64,000 nucleotides of DNA from 13-2-20CM-66-19 sp963760225 (lineage in GTDB: Bacteria; Pseudomonadota; Gammaproteobacteria; Steroidobacterales; Steroidobacteraceae). The DNA lies in contig CAVXCD010000003.1 in NCBI GenBank assembly GCA_963760225.1, positions 1,240,001-1,304,000 of the forward strand, in the 5' to 3' direction. The notes under the pieces were generated by a model. It was given only the letters and a program-made list of their open reading frames with translations, ran no database searches and had not been told where the DNA came from. Below are positions 1 to 7,798 of the stretch, in pieces (the first letter of the stretch is position 1; each line of letters begins with the position of its first letter). The translations under genes and the position numbers were made by a program.

Positions 1-320
1 CCGATGCGATCTTCACGGCCAGCGCGGTCGTTCTGCAGCCATTGACAGGCGTCGGAATGGCGTTGCTTGCCGGCTTCCCTTTCTCAGCAGGCTGGTTGCG
101 ATGGTCGATGGTACTGTATTTACTAATCGGGGCTTGCTGGCTTCCCGTCGTGGGGCTGCAGATTCGAATGCGCAATTTGGCCGAGCGCGCGGTCAAAGAC
201 GGAGTCGGCCTCCCCGCGAACTATTTCCGCTATTACCGGTGGTGGTTCGTCCTCGGGTGGCCAGCTTTCATCGGGGTCCTCGTCGTGTTTTACCTGATGG
301 TTGTAAAGCCCGGGATGTGA
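1..320 (+). CDS. DUF2269-family predicted membrane protein, C-terminal part
   Basis: The frame is open from base 3, so the gene begins before the window; TTG and ATG codons further in are not needed as starts. The product has at least two hydrophobic helices, around GWLRWSMVLYLLIGACWLP and WWFVLGWPAFIGVLVVFYLMV, and the motif LPVVGLQIRMR typical of DUF2269 integral membrane proteins. The function of that family is not established. It is convergent with the TOPRIM-like gene that ends at 406. Whether it belongs to the mobile element or to the flanking chromosome cannot be decided here. Confidence 0.75.
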   Translation, partial: DAIFTASAVVLQPLTGVGMALLAGFPFSAGWLRWSMVLYLLIGACWLPVVGLQIRMRNLAERAVKDGVGLPANYFRYYRWWFVLGWPAFIGVLVVFYLMVVKPGM

Positions 321-405
321 CGAGACAGCCATCGTGATCGATGCGTGCGGGGGCTGCTAAGCCCGAAGTGAGGAGAGACCCGGTTCGCGGCTAGTTCCAT
401 CGTTG

Positions 406-1488
406 CTATATGCGGCGCGGCATCAAACCGATTCCATACGCACTCACAAGTGCACCGATTCTCTTCCAGTCAGCGTCGTTTGGAGACGGAAGGTATTTGA
501 CGGATCGCCTCGGCGCGACATGACTTCGAAGCCAACTCACAACGTCCGCCAGGAGGTTTCCACCGTACCCTCGATGAATATGGTCCCGACAGTCGCCGAC
601 ACTTGCCGCACTGCACTGCGCAGGGCAACAAGCTGCTCTTTGTTTTGTGTTTGCAACGCGCTGCCAATAAAGCGTGAAGTCAGAGTTTGGATTTTCGCTA
701 AGGTGCCAACGGCAGAGGCCGTATTTCATGTCTAAATGTTGGGTACTCGATTGTTCGAGTTGCCTCAATGCCAGAAGATCTTCTGAAGGCGAACCCGAAG
801 GCTTTGCACGAACCTGATCAAGCAATCGCCAAGGGATACTATTTTCGATAGTGCGTCCGGCCGTCGTGAGAACGCAGTAGGCACCCACGCCTGTGACCGC
901 TTGACACGCCTGTGCGACAGCTCCAAGCGGAGCCGTTGGATACTTTCTATCTGAGTCGACAATGCAGATGCAAAGTTGGCAGTTAACTATGGCCTCCTGG
1001 CTTAGAACACGGTGCGTGTTGTTACCGCCTCCAAGGACTTCGTGTACCCGAACGCAAAACGCGTTGAGGCCGCTTGAATCTAGGTGATCCTGTGCCGCCG
1101 CTTGTAGCAGACCCGTATCGTTCAGGTCCTCCCCTATGCACCTCGAAGCATGAAGTGGAGTGGCCGCTAGCCATCGCAGAGGCAACGCCCAATTATCTCC
1201 GTCGGGCTGAGGATGCAAACCGTCCGCTACGATCTTGGCGTGTGCCGCGAGCTTTGTGGTAAGGGATCCGTAGTCGGAATAGCGATTCCTAATGTGCTTG
1301 GCTGCTGCTCGCTGAGCCTCGGAGAACTTGGACGAAACTTCAATCGACTTCGCGGCCGAGGGTTCCATGAGAACAACATGTAGCCCATCTGCGAAGCATG
1401 AAAGCAATCGGCCGAACGCAGAAATGGCGAAGGTGGGAGCAGGGTCGTTCAGTAGGCTTGCGGCCTCTGGCGTGACAACAAGAAGCAC
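406..1488 (-). CDS. Putative TOPRIM-like effector of a two-gene ATPase system
   Basis: A 360-residue protein, GTG start, 9 bases downstream of the ATPase stop and in the same reading frame as it. I do not recognise a named family with certainty. It carries a TOPRIM-like layout: an acidic motif GEDLND (E120), a GGG turn near 153, then a hydrophobic strand ending in DSD (D178, D180), followed by IEN (E216). This resembles OLD-type TOPRIM nucleases, which are often encoded beside an AAA ATPase. Inference: effector nuclease of a defence module. Base composition is visibly lower in G+C than in the core genes, fitting horizontal transfer. The first 115 residues match nothing I can name. Confidence 0.6.
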   Translation of the reverse strand: MLLVVTPEAASLLNDPAPTFAISAFGRLLSCFADGLHVVLMEPSAAKSIEVSSKFSEAQRAAAKHIRNRYSDYGSLTTKLAAHAKIVADGLHPQPDGDNWALPLRWLAATPLHASRCIGEDLNDTGLLQAAAQDHLDSSGLNAFCVRVHEVLGGGNNTHRVLSQEAIVNCQLCICIVDSDRKYPTAPLGAVAQACQAVTGVGAYCVLTTAGRTIENSIPWRLLDQVRAKPSGSPSEDLLALRQLEQSSTQHLDMKYGLCRWHLSENPNSDFTLYWQRVANTKQRAACCPAQCSAASVGDCRDHIHRGYGGNLLADVVSWLRSHVAPRRSVKYLPSPNDADWKRIGALVSAYGIGLMPRRI

Positions 1489-1497
1489 TGCGCGATC

Positions 1498-3131
1498 TCA
1501 GTGATCAAAGAACCCGATCGGCCAATTGCGGAGTACTCCGGATTCGTCAAACTTCGCGGTTTTGAGTGTCGTGGCGGGGCTGTCGGAGTCGTCAAGTTCA
1601 AAGACAATTACCTGTACATCTTCGGGTGCCAGACGCTTTTCGTTGACTAATTCGCCCAGGCGACCGATTAGGTTTGGGCTGTGTGTTTCCGCAATGATCC
1701 GCACAAGCGGGCGGCGATTGTCGGTGCCGTCCCCTAGGTTGGTCGTAACGCACGCAGCAAACACATCAGCAAGTTGCGCCTGATAAGCTGGGTGTAGATG
1801 CAGCTCTGGCTGCTCGATGACGACGGTGGACCAAAAGTACCGGCCTCTGGTCCGCCAGGTCGCACGAAGCTGTGGGGATGCCGGACGTCCCGCAGCCGCC
1901 GAGCGGCCCACAGCTGAATCGCAACCGGTGCAATTTGAGAATAACCGAGTCCGACATCTGCGATATTGCGACTGCCGGTCTTGTCGCTCGTTGTGATGTG
2001 CAGAGACGTATGCCCACCGGCAAGTTTTACCGAGAGCGTGAAGCCAAATGTCGCCTTCAGCCATGCGTTCAAAGAGTCACGGTCGCGCGGCGTCAGGCCC
2101 TGAACAAAGAAGGCGGTATTGAGACCTTTAGGATCCAATTCATCTATGGAAACCTCCTCGCGCCTGTAGTACCGCTGCGCTGTTGCTCGAAGTGGTTCCA
2201 AATAACTTACGGCTGAACACGTCGCTTCCAACGCATCATCAAGTTGCGACAGGAGTGCTTCAAATTTATACAGCACCAGCGCCTTTCGAAGCTTATGGAA
2301 GTTGAAGGACTTGTCGGGATCGCGGACAGTCTCAATGCTATTGCGCCAAAACTCGGAAGTGCCTTGCAAATCATGGCAGTGCTTAAGGAGGAGAGAAGCA
2401 GTAGCTAGGGGTAGCCGATCCGCAAGCTCGTCCTTGCTTTCGGACGACGTATTTCCGTGAACGAAAAGGGATATCGCGGCTCGAGCCTCGAGTGTTCCGA
2501 GTGTCGGCCTGGACTTATTTTTGAAGTAAGAGGTTTCGCCAGCGGTGCCAGGTTGGGTGGGGGTGCGATATACCAGATGCAACTGAGGCAGAACGTTCCC
2601 GGGCGTTTGTAAAAGTACCGCCTCTTCCGGGATTTGGGCTGGAGTGTCATCGATGAGAAGCTGTAATTGTCTGGGATTTTCTACGATCAAACGAACGTGG
2701 ATCCCAAACGCTGTGAGTTCCAGACGGCGTAGCACGGTCCGGTCTTCGTCTCCGGTCGTTCCCAATGTCATCCGTAGCTCTATGTGTTCCTCTTCGGGGG
2801 CACGATTGGAGTCAAAGGGGGGGTCGTAACGTGATGTCACGTAGAGCGGATTGGGTGCGGAGAATTGGAAACTCAGCTCGATCTCTTTGACCTCAGAGAA
2901 GGAAGACACGGCATCACTGAAGGATCCGAAATCGACGAGGCGTCCGAACCACAGTACAGGCGCCTGCCTGCGACGCTCTGCGCTTTGCTTGAGAAGAGGG
3001 AGAATGCGCGCAAACGAGCTCTTGCCGGCACTGTTCTTGCCGACAAGAATTGTTATCGGTTTTACTGGGATGAGGCCGGTATCCCTTAGGGATCTCAAAT
3101 TTCGGACGCCGAAGGCGGTCAAGTGAAACAT
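1498..3131 (-). pseudogene. AAA ATPase (DUF3696 type), interrupted by one frameshift
   Basis: Starts at ATG 3131 with MFHLTAFGVRNLRSL, then the P-loop GKNSAGKSS at residues 31-39, as in OLD/RecF-like AAA ATPases. The signature half (GLGYSQIAPV), the Walker B segment (VVIEQPELHLHP), the D-loop/His segment (AETHSPNL) and the DUF3696 end (NWPIGFFD) are all present but lie in two frames. The first frame runs off into a stop at 1734. Restoring one base near the AAAA run at 1833-1836 joins both halves into about 544 residues. No other damage is seen, so this is either a sequencing error or a very recent loss. It probably works with the downstream TOPRIM-like gene. Confidence 0.8.
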
Positions 3132-3502
3132 GTATACGGTTCCTAAGTGGTTGCATGCGGACCGAGACGGCTCCGACAGGGCAGGCAACGAGTCAATTGT
3201 TATCGACTATCCGCAGCCTGCCAAGCTTTCCAGCAGAGGGCCAAATTTCGGGTGAGATCCGATGCACGTCCCATTACTAGGATTTGGCCACCTGTGCTCC
3301 GATGTTTGGGTGATATAGAAGCGAAACCCCACTCTCGAATTTGACGGTGGTGGCGGAGCACCTTGGGTGAGCGCGGGCCGCGGTTCGATGTGCAAATTCC
3401 CAGAAATATCGCAAAGGAACGGAAAACTTTGTCGAGTATTGGCGCAAAGAGAGTGCAATTGCAGGATAGCCTTTCGGCGGCTGTTTGATTCAAATGTGCT
3501 GC
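3132..3502. other. Intergenic region between ATPase and mobC-like gene; possible oriT location
   Basis: About 370 bases between two divergent genes, lower in G+C than the core. It must hold promoters for both directions, but no convincing -10/-35 pair stands out. An inverted repeat ggccaaat (3239-3246) / atttggcc (3282-3289) is exact. Mobilization regions of this type commonly have oriT just upstream of mobC, so this is the place to look; assignment as oriT is inference only. A short open frame on the minus strand here has no recognisable features. Confidence 0.4.
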
Positions 3503-4051
3503 ATGAAAAACCGCAGCACACATCTCTCCACCTGGGTCAGCGCTGATCTCAAGGATCGCTTCGCGGCTGCAGCGGCGCGCGAAGGGCTTTCGGAATCCGC
3601 GCTCCTCAAGCGCCTGGTCGAGCAGATGCTCGCCGGTGTCGGCGAAGAGTTAACGCCAGAACGCCCAGCCCCGGTCGCCCGCGATGCGCGCGTGACGGTG
3701 CGCCTGGTGCCCGACGACAACCGCCTGTTGCGCGAGCGGGCCGCAGCCCGCGGTATGCCGGCCGCGTCCTACGTTTCGACGCTCGTCCGTTCGCACCTGC
3801 GATCGCTGGCGCCACTGCCTGATAGGGAGCTCGAGGCGCTGCGATCAGCGGTGACCCAGCTCGCAGTCATTGGCCGCAATCTGAACGCCATGGCGCGCAC
3901 GGCATTGGGGGGCGGGACCGCGGCTGGACCGACCCGAGAACACCTGCGACTCATGCTCACGATCTGCGAAGGGATGCGTGACCACGTCAAGGGGCTCATT
4001 CACGCCAATGTCGTCAGCTGGGAGGTAGGGCATGCCAAGACGCCTCACTAA
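3503..4051 (+). CDS. mobC: MobC-like mobilization accessory protein
   Basis: About 182 residues from ATG 3503; TTG 3485 and ATG 3494 are alternatives in frame. The N-terminus (STWVSADLKDRFAAAA) looks like a ribbon-helix-helix DNA-binding segment, and the middle repeats a similar pattern (VTVRLVPDDNRLLRERAA). The C-terminal part has LAVIGRNLNAMAR, the hallmark of MobC relaxosome proteins. It overlaps the relaxase by 20 bases, so they are probably one translationally coupled unit. Expected role: binds oriT and helps the relaxase open the strands. Confidence 0.8.
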   Translation: MKNRSTHLSTWVSADLKDRFAAAAAREGLSESALLKRLVEQMLAGVGEELTPERPAPVARDARVTVRLVPDDNRLLRERAAARGMPAASYVSTLVRSHLRSLAPLPDRELEALRSAVTQLAVIGRNLNAMARTALGGGTAAGPTREHLRLMLTICEGMRDHVKGLIHANVVSWEVGHAKTPH

Positions 4052-5039
4052 CGTCGGGCGCGAACCGGGCATGCTTCTTGACATCGCCAGCTACGCACGT
4101 CGCGGACCAACTCAGCGCGATCGCCTGTCGCCGCAAGAGCTGGAACTCATCACCTACACGGCCCGGCGGACGCCCGAGGTCATGGTCAAGGTCTCTGGTG
4201 GCGCCACGAGCTCGCACGGCTCGCTGGCGCACCTCGCGTACATAGACCGACGCGGCCAGCTCGAGATTGAGACCGACCAGGGCGAGTTCGTGCAGGGAAA
4301 GGAAGCCAAGGACGCCCTGGTCGACGACTGGGAGCTCGATCTGCTTGCCGCGGAATCCCGGTCACCGTATCGGGGTGTCCCCGGTTGCAAGCCGGCGAAG
4401 CTCGTTCACAACATCGTGCTGTCGATGCCGGCGGGCACGCCGCCAGGGAAGCTCCTGGCAGCCAGCCGCGAGTTTGCCCGGGAGGAATTCGCACTCAAGC
4501 ACCGCTATGCGATGGTTCTGCACACCGACCAGGATCACCCGCATGTCCATCTGGTGGTCAAGGCAGTCGGCGAGGAGGGCAGGCGGCTGAATATCCGCAA
4601 GGCGACGCTCCGGGGCTGGCGCCGGCAGTTCGCTGCGCATCTTCGGGCCGTTGGAGTAGCCGCGAACGCGACCGAGCGCGCCGTACGCGGACAGACACGC
4701 GGACCGCTTCGGGACGGCATCTACCGTGCCGCGCTCCGTGGCCAATCCACGCATCACCAGGCGCGTCTGAAGCAGATCGTGCAGGCGGCTCGCAGCGGCC
4801 GGACTGCACCTGAGCCGGGTGCGACGAAGCTCCAGGAGACGCGTCGCGCCGTGGTGCAGGGTTGGCACGCGGTGGCCAACAGGGCGCTCGAGGAGGGTCT
4901 CCCGCATCTGGCGGAGCAGATCTGGAAGCTCATCGGCGGCATGCCGCCGCCTCGGACTGAAGACGAGCGCCTGCGCAGTGAGTTGTCAGCGCGTATGGAC
5001 GGCGATAGACGACGGGAACGCGAGGCGCGAAGTCGCTGA
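4032..5039 (+). CDS. Relaxase/mobilization nuclease (MobA/VirD2 type)
   Basis: 335 residues. The three-histidine metal motif is clear: H164, H169 and H173 in HTDQDHPHVHLVV, preceded by a candidate catalytic tyrosine in LAHLAYIDRRG (Y70). This is the nicking and strand-transfer enzyme of conjugative mobilization. It is shorter than relaxases with a helicase or primase domain, and the basic C-terminus after residue 220 has no recognisable domain. No mating-pair or coupling-protein genes are nearby, so the element would be mobilizable in trans rather than self-transmissible. Confidence 0.88.
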   Translation: MPRRLTNVGREPGMLLDIASYARRGPTQRDRLSPQELELITYTARRTPEVMVKVSGGATSSHGSLAHLAYIDRRGQLEIETDQGEFVQGKEAKDALVDDWELDLLAAESRSPYRGVPGCKPAKLVHNIVLSMPAGTPPGKLLAASREFAREEFALKHRYAMVLHTDQDHPHVHLVVKAVGEEGRRLNIRKATLRGWRRQFAAHLRAVGVAANATERAVRGQTRGPLRDGIYRAALRGQSTHHQARLKQIVQAARSGRTAPEPGATKLQETRRAVVQGWHAVANRALEEGLPHLAEQIWKLIGGMPPPRTEDERLRSELSARMDGDRRREREARSR

Positions 5040-5265
5040 CGCCTACGGCGAACGTTGTTGATACGCGGCGAACACGCGTGAGCACCAGTGGACGCGCGGG
5101 GACACAACATCAAAAGAGTGGTCGGAGTTTGTGGGGTGTTCGACCATTACTCAAAACTTTTTTGGTGGGGTATTGGGGCAAATTCAGCACAAACTCCGCT
5201 TGCAAACTTTTGAAATTGGCGAGTAGGGTGGTTGCGCACTCGTCTCACCACAAAAGGTCAATGTT
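5040..5265. promoter_or_regulatory. AT-richer regulatory region with inverted and direct repeats before the PrtN-like gene
   Basis: A perfect 10-base inverted repeat, ggagtttgtg (5124-5133) and cacaaactcc (5188-5197), frames this non-coding stretch. A nested hairpin has arms tggtcg (5119-5124) and cgacca (5141-5146). A near-direct repeat caaaactttt / caaactttt lies at about 5152 and 5203. Together these look like operator or recombination-directionality sites upstream of the PrtN-like gene. That role is inferred from position and symmetry. Confidence 0.5.
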
Positions 5266-5553
5266 GTGAATAGCACTTATTTCGGTTTGTTGGCTGAATT
5301 TGGAGAAGCCAACATTCCGCTGGCGCGCGTCGCCCCCAAGTACTTCGGTTTGAGCTACGAAGAAGCCCGCCGGCGGGCGCCCACACAGATGTTGCCGTGT
5401 CGGGTTTTTCGGCTCGGCGGACAGAAGTCGCCCTGGCTTGTCAGTGCGTCCGATCTCGCCGAGCTGATCGACCGACGCCGGTCACAGCTTGCGAAGGCAC
5501 CAGAATCTCCCCGCGAGAATGGTGCGGAACGCCCTGGGCTACCGGCGCCATGA
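5266..5553 (+). CDS. PrtN-like pyocin-activator family DNA-binding protein
   Basis: 95 residues from GTG 5266, with aaagg a few bases upstream. The pattern IPLARVAPKYFG, then LPCRVFRLGGQKSPW, then VSASDLAELIDRRR matches the PrtN family, small helix-turn-helix proteins found beside integrases in mobile elements. Expected role: transcriptional activation or excision control. Its last 113 bases overlap the 3' end of the integrase gene on the other strand. The tail after residue 75 (rich in Pro, Glu and Arg) is not conserved and may exist only because of that overlap. Confidence 0.75.
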   Translation: MNSTYFGLLAEFGEANIPLARVAPKYFGLSYEEARRRAPTQMLPCRVFRLGGQKSPWLVSASDLAELIDRRRSQLAKAPESPRENGAERPGLPAP

Positions 5554-6595
5554 GCTCGCGGACATTCTCGGGCTTGAGATTCGCGTAGCGCTTGAGCTCG
5601 TTCCACGAGTCGTGGAGCGTGAATTGCGCGACCTCGTGGATCTGGTAGCCGCGCTCGAACAGGCGGCTGGTGGCCTCGTGGCGCAGGTCATGAAAACGCA
5701 GGTCCTTGATCCCCAGGACATGACACGCGCGGGTGAAGGCCGCCCCGACGCTTCGCGGCTCGTAGGGGAAGATGTATGCGCCGCTTCGCGGCTGAGCCTC
5801 TACGACCGCCCAGCCCTCTGGCGTGTACTTGAATCGACGGTGATTGCCTTCCTTCGCGGTCGGGTGTTTGGCGTCCCGCACAATGCCGGTACGGGCTCGC
5901 TCGTCGTTGTCCCGCCATTCCAGCCTGCAGATCTCCGACTGGCGCCGGGCGGAGGCGAGCGCAAATTCCAGGACGTTGAGCATCGGAATCCGCGAGCGCT
6001 TATCGCGATGCGCGAAGTAATCGCGCAGCTGCTCGAGCTCTCCTGGAGTCGGTCGCCGAGCGCGCTTGCGCGCCTTGCCGATGAGGCGCAGCTCCGCACA
6101 CGCATTGCGTGCTTCCTGGACGACCTCGGGTCGCACAGGAAGCTCTCTGACGCTCTTGGCGGCCCGCAGCACCACCCCGGTCCAGATGAGGTCGTTCGCA
6201 ACCGTCGCCGGTCCTGCGCCTTTGGCGCGCCTCGAGCGCACATGATCGATGAGTGCCGCGGATGTCAGGGTGAGTGCATTGCACTTGCCGAGCGCATGGC
6301 GCTCCAGGAACTCCAGGTGAGCCTGTTTGCTCCGTTGCCATTTCGAGATGGTTTCAAACGTGTCGATGTACCAGCGGATGAGCTCGGCGAGCGTCGGTGC
6401 ACCACGTTGAACGCGCGTGAGCGCCGAAGGATCCTCCAGGACAACCTCGCGGTGTTTGGCCCAACTGACAGCGGCAGATCGGTGCGCGAACGTGCGGCTC
6501 TCACGGTGCAGGATCGCCCCGCCGCGGCGTATGCGGACGATCGCCGTATAGCGTGTGATTCCGTTGGCTTGCTTGCGAATTTTGATCGTCGGCAT
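5441..6595 (-). CDS. int: Tyrosine recombinase/integrase, dusA-associated
   Basis: 384 residues from ATG 6595. Catalytic residues are readable: R218 in ASARRQSE, H302 and R305 in FHDLRHE, H328 and the nucleophile Y337 in KRYANL. The N-terminal part (residues 66-150) has the helical core-binding pattern. The gene lies directly next to the 5' end of dusA and is transcribed away from it. dusA is a known hotspot for such integrases, so this enzyme most likely inserted the element there. The C-terminal 45 residues beyond the catalytic domain overlap the PrtN-like gene. Confidence 0.92.
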   Translation of the reverse strand: MPTIKIRKQANGITRYTAIVRIRRGGAILHRESRTFAHRSAAVSWAKHREVVLEDPSALTRVQRGAPTLAELIRWYIDTFETISKWQRSKQAHLEFLERHALGKCNALTLTSAALIDHVRSRRAKGAGPATVANDLIWTGVVLRAAKSVRELPVRPEVVQEARNACAELRLIGKARKRARRPTPGELEQLRDYFAHRDKRSRIPMLNVLEFALASARRQSEICRLEWRDNDERARTGIVRDAKHPTAKEGNHRRFKYTPEGWAVVEAQPRSGAYIFPYEPRSVGAAFTRACHVLGIKDLRFHDLRHEATSRLFERGYQIHEVAQFTLHDSWNELKRYANLKPENVRELMAPVAQGVPHHSRGEILVPSQAVTGVGRSARRDRTH

Positions 6596-6604
6596 GATGA
6601 CGCT

Positions 6605-6644
6605 CGGGGAGACATGGCATTCTTGTCTCCTTTATGTCTCCCCG
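6605..6644. promoter_or_regulatory. Inverted repeat upstream of integrase (candidate operator)
   Basis: Perfect 11-base arms cggggagacat (6605-6615) and atgtctccccg (6634-6644), separated by 18 bases that contain a third partial copy (tgtctcc, 6624-6630). It begins 9 bases upstream of the integrase start codon. A repressor or PrtN-like protein bound here would block integrase expression; as RNA it could also hide the ribosome-binding site. The role is inferred from position. Confidence 0.55.
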
Positions 6645-6747
6645 GCAACCTATAAACTCCCCGTAACCCGCAGGAATGACGCAGAAACGCGCAGCATGGA
6701 AAGTACTACAAAAATAGGCATTTCCTCCGATCAAACAGCCTGCAAAG

Positions 6748-7764
6748 TTGGATCGGCGGGTGTCCGTCGCTCCGATGATGGATTGGACTGATCGCCACTG
6801 CCGGTACTTCCTGCGCGGCTTCGCGGCGGACGTGCTGCTGTACACCGAGATGATCACTGCCGGTGCCATCCTGCGCGGCGATCGCGCGCGGTTGCTGGCC
6901 TTCGATCCGGAGGAGCACCCGCTCGCGCTGCAGTTGGGCGGCAGCGATCCCGCCACACTCGCCGCCGCGGCGCGCGAGGGTGCGGCGGCCGGCTACGACG
7001 AGATCAACCTCAACTGCGGCTGTCCGAGCGAGCGCGTGGCGAGCGGTGCGTTCGGCGCCTGCCTCATGAACGAGCCCGCGCTGGTGGCCGAGTGCGTGGC
7101 GGCGATGCGTGCCGCGGTGCGTATCGCGGTGACGGTCAAGATGCGCATCGGCGTGGTGAGCGCGCCGGCGCGCGCCGCCGCCGGCGCGGTGGCGGAATTC
7201 AGCGCGGGCGACTTCGACGCTCTGTGCGAGTTCGTCGGCCGCGTGCACGCGGCCGGCTGCGACGCGCTGATCGTGCATGCACGCAAGGCGGTGCTCGGCG
7301 GGCTCTCGCCCAAGGACAATCGGCAGATTCCGCCGTTGCGCTACGACGTGGTGCGGCGCCTCAAGGCGGCCTTCCCGGCGCTGCCGCTCACTGTCAACGG
7401 CGGCCTGCGCACCGCTCCGGCGGTGCTCGAAGCACTCACCTGGTGCGACGGGGTGATGCTCGGGCGCGAGGCTTACCATCGGCCGTTCCTGCTCGCCGAG
7501 CTGCAGCAGGCCATGGCGCCCGGGCGGGCGCCGCCGGCGCGCGCGGCTGTGCTCGAGCGCATGCACGCCTACGCGGCGCGCGAGCTGGCCCGCGGCGGCC
7601 GCCTCGCACCGATCGTGCGCCACATGCTCGGTCTGTACTCCGGTGAGCCCGGGGCACGCGAATTCCGCCGCGCCCTGAGCGAGGGGGCGCGCCAGCTCAA
7701 CGCCGGCGCCGAGCTGTTGCTCCGGGCGGTTCCGCCCGGGGGCAGCGCGGCAATGCGTCAGTAG
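6748..7764 (+). CDS. dusA: tRNA-dihydrouridine(20/20a) synthase
   Basis: 338 residues. The start is TTG 6748 (GTG 6760 is possible); an in-frame TAG at 6715 leaves no ATG upstream. The sequence begins abruptly at the conserved VSVAPMMDWTDRHCRYF, whereas typical DusA has about 10-15 residues before it, consistent with integration having replaced the 5' end. The catalytic cysteine is C92 in NCGCPSERV. The FMN/phosphate-binding pattern VNGGLRTAP and MLGREAYHRP are present. It reduces uridine to dihydrouridine in the tRNA D-loop. A roughly 15-residue Ala-rich insertion follows KMRIGV. Confidence 0.95.
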   Translation: MDRRVSVAPMMDWTDRHCRYFLRGFAADVLLYTEMITAGAILRGDRARLLAFDPEEHPLALQLGGSDPATLAAAAREGAAAGYDEINLNCGCPSERVASGAFGACLMNEPALVAECVAAMRAAVRIAVTVKMRIGVVSAPARAAAGAVAEFSAGDFDALCEFVGRVHAAGCDALIVHARKAVLGGLSPKDNRQIPPLRYDVVRRLKAAFPALPLTVNGGLRTAPAVLEALTWCDGVMLGREAYHRPFLLAELQQAMAPGRAPPARAAVLERMHAYAARELARGGRLAPIVRHMLGLYSGEPGAREFRRALSEGARQLNAGAELLLRAVPPGGSAAMRQ

Positions 7765-7782
7765 CCCCCGGATAGCGTTACG

Positions 7783-7788
7783 TATAAT
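7783..7788 (+). promoter_or_regulatory. -10 element of a probable leaderless promoter
   Basis: An exact tataat lies only 10 bases before the ATG at 7799. Transcription would start at about 7795-7799, leaving almost no 5' leader and no room for a ribosome-binding site. No good -35 hexamer was seen. Confidence 0.6.
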
Positions 7789-7798
7789 CTGCGCCTGA

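Larger units (their letters stand above)
406..6747. mobile_element. Mobilizable integrative element at dusA (left limit uncertain)
   Basis: Integrase, PrtN-like gene, relaxase, MobC-like gene and lower-GC cargo abut the 5' end of dusA, which has lost any obvious native start region. The right limit is close to the dusA start codon. No second copy of the dusA 5' sequence was found in bases 1-3500, so the left end may lie before the window, and the start given is only the first gene that looks foreign. No type IV secretion genes are present, so transfer would need a helper. Confidence 0.65.

Noticed and set aside
321..405. Left attachment site of the dusA element
   Set aside because: No stretch resembling the dusA 5' end was found; the small gggct/agccc hairpin there is too short to mean much.
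3200..3523. 107-codon minus-strand frame upstream of the mobC-like gene
   Set aside because: No recognisable features and it overlaps the mobC start; kept only as intergenic sequence.
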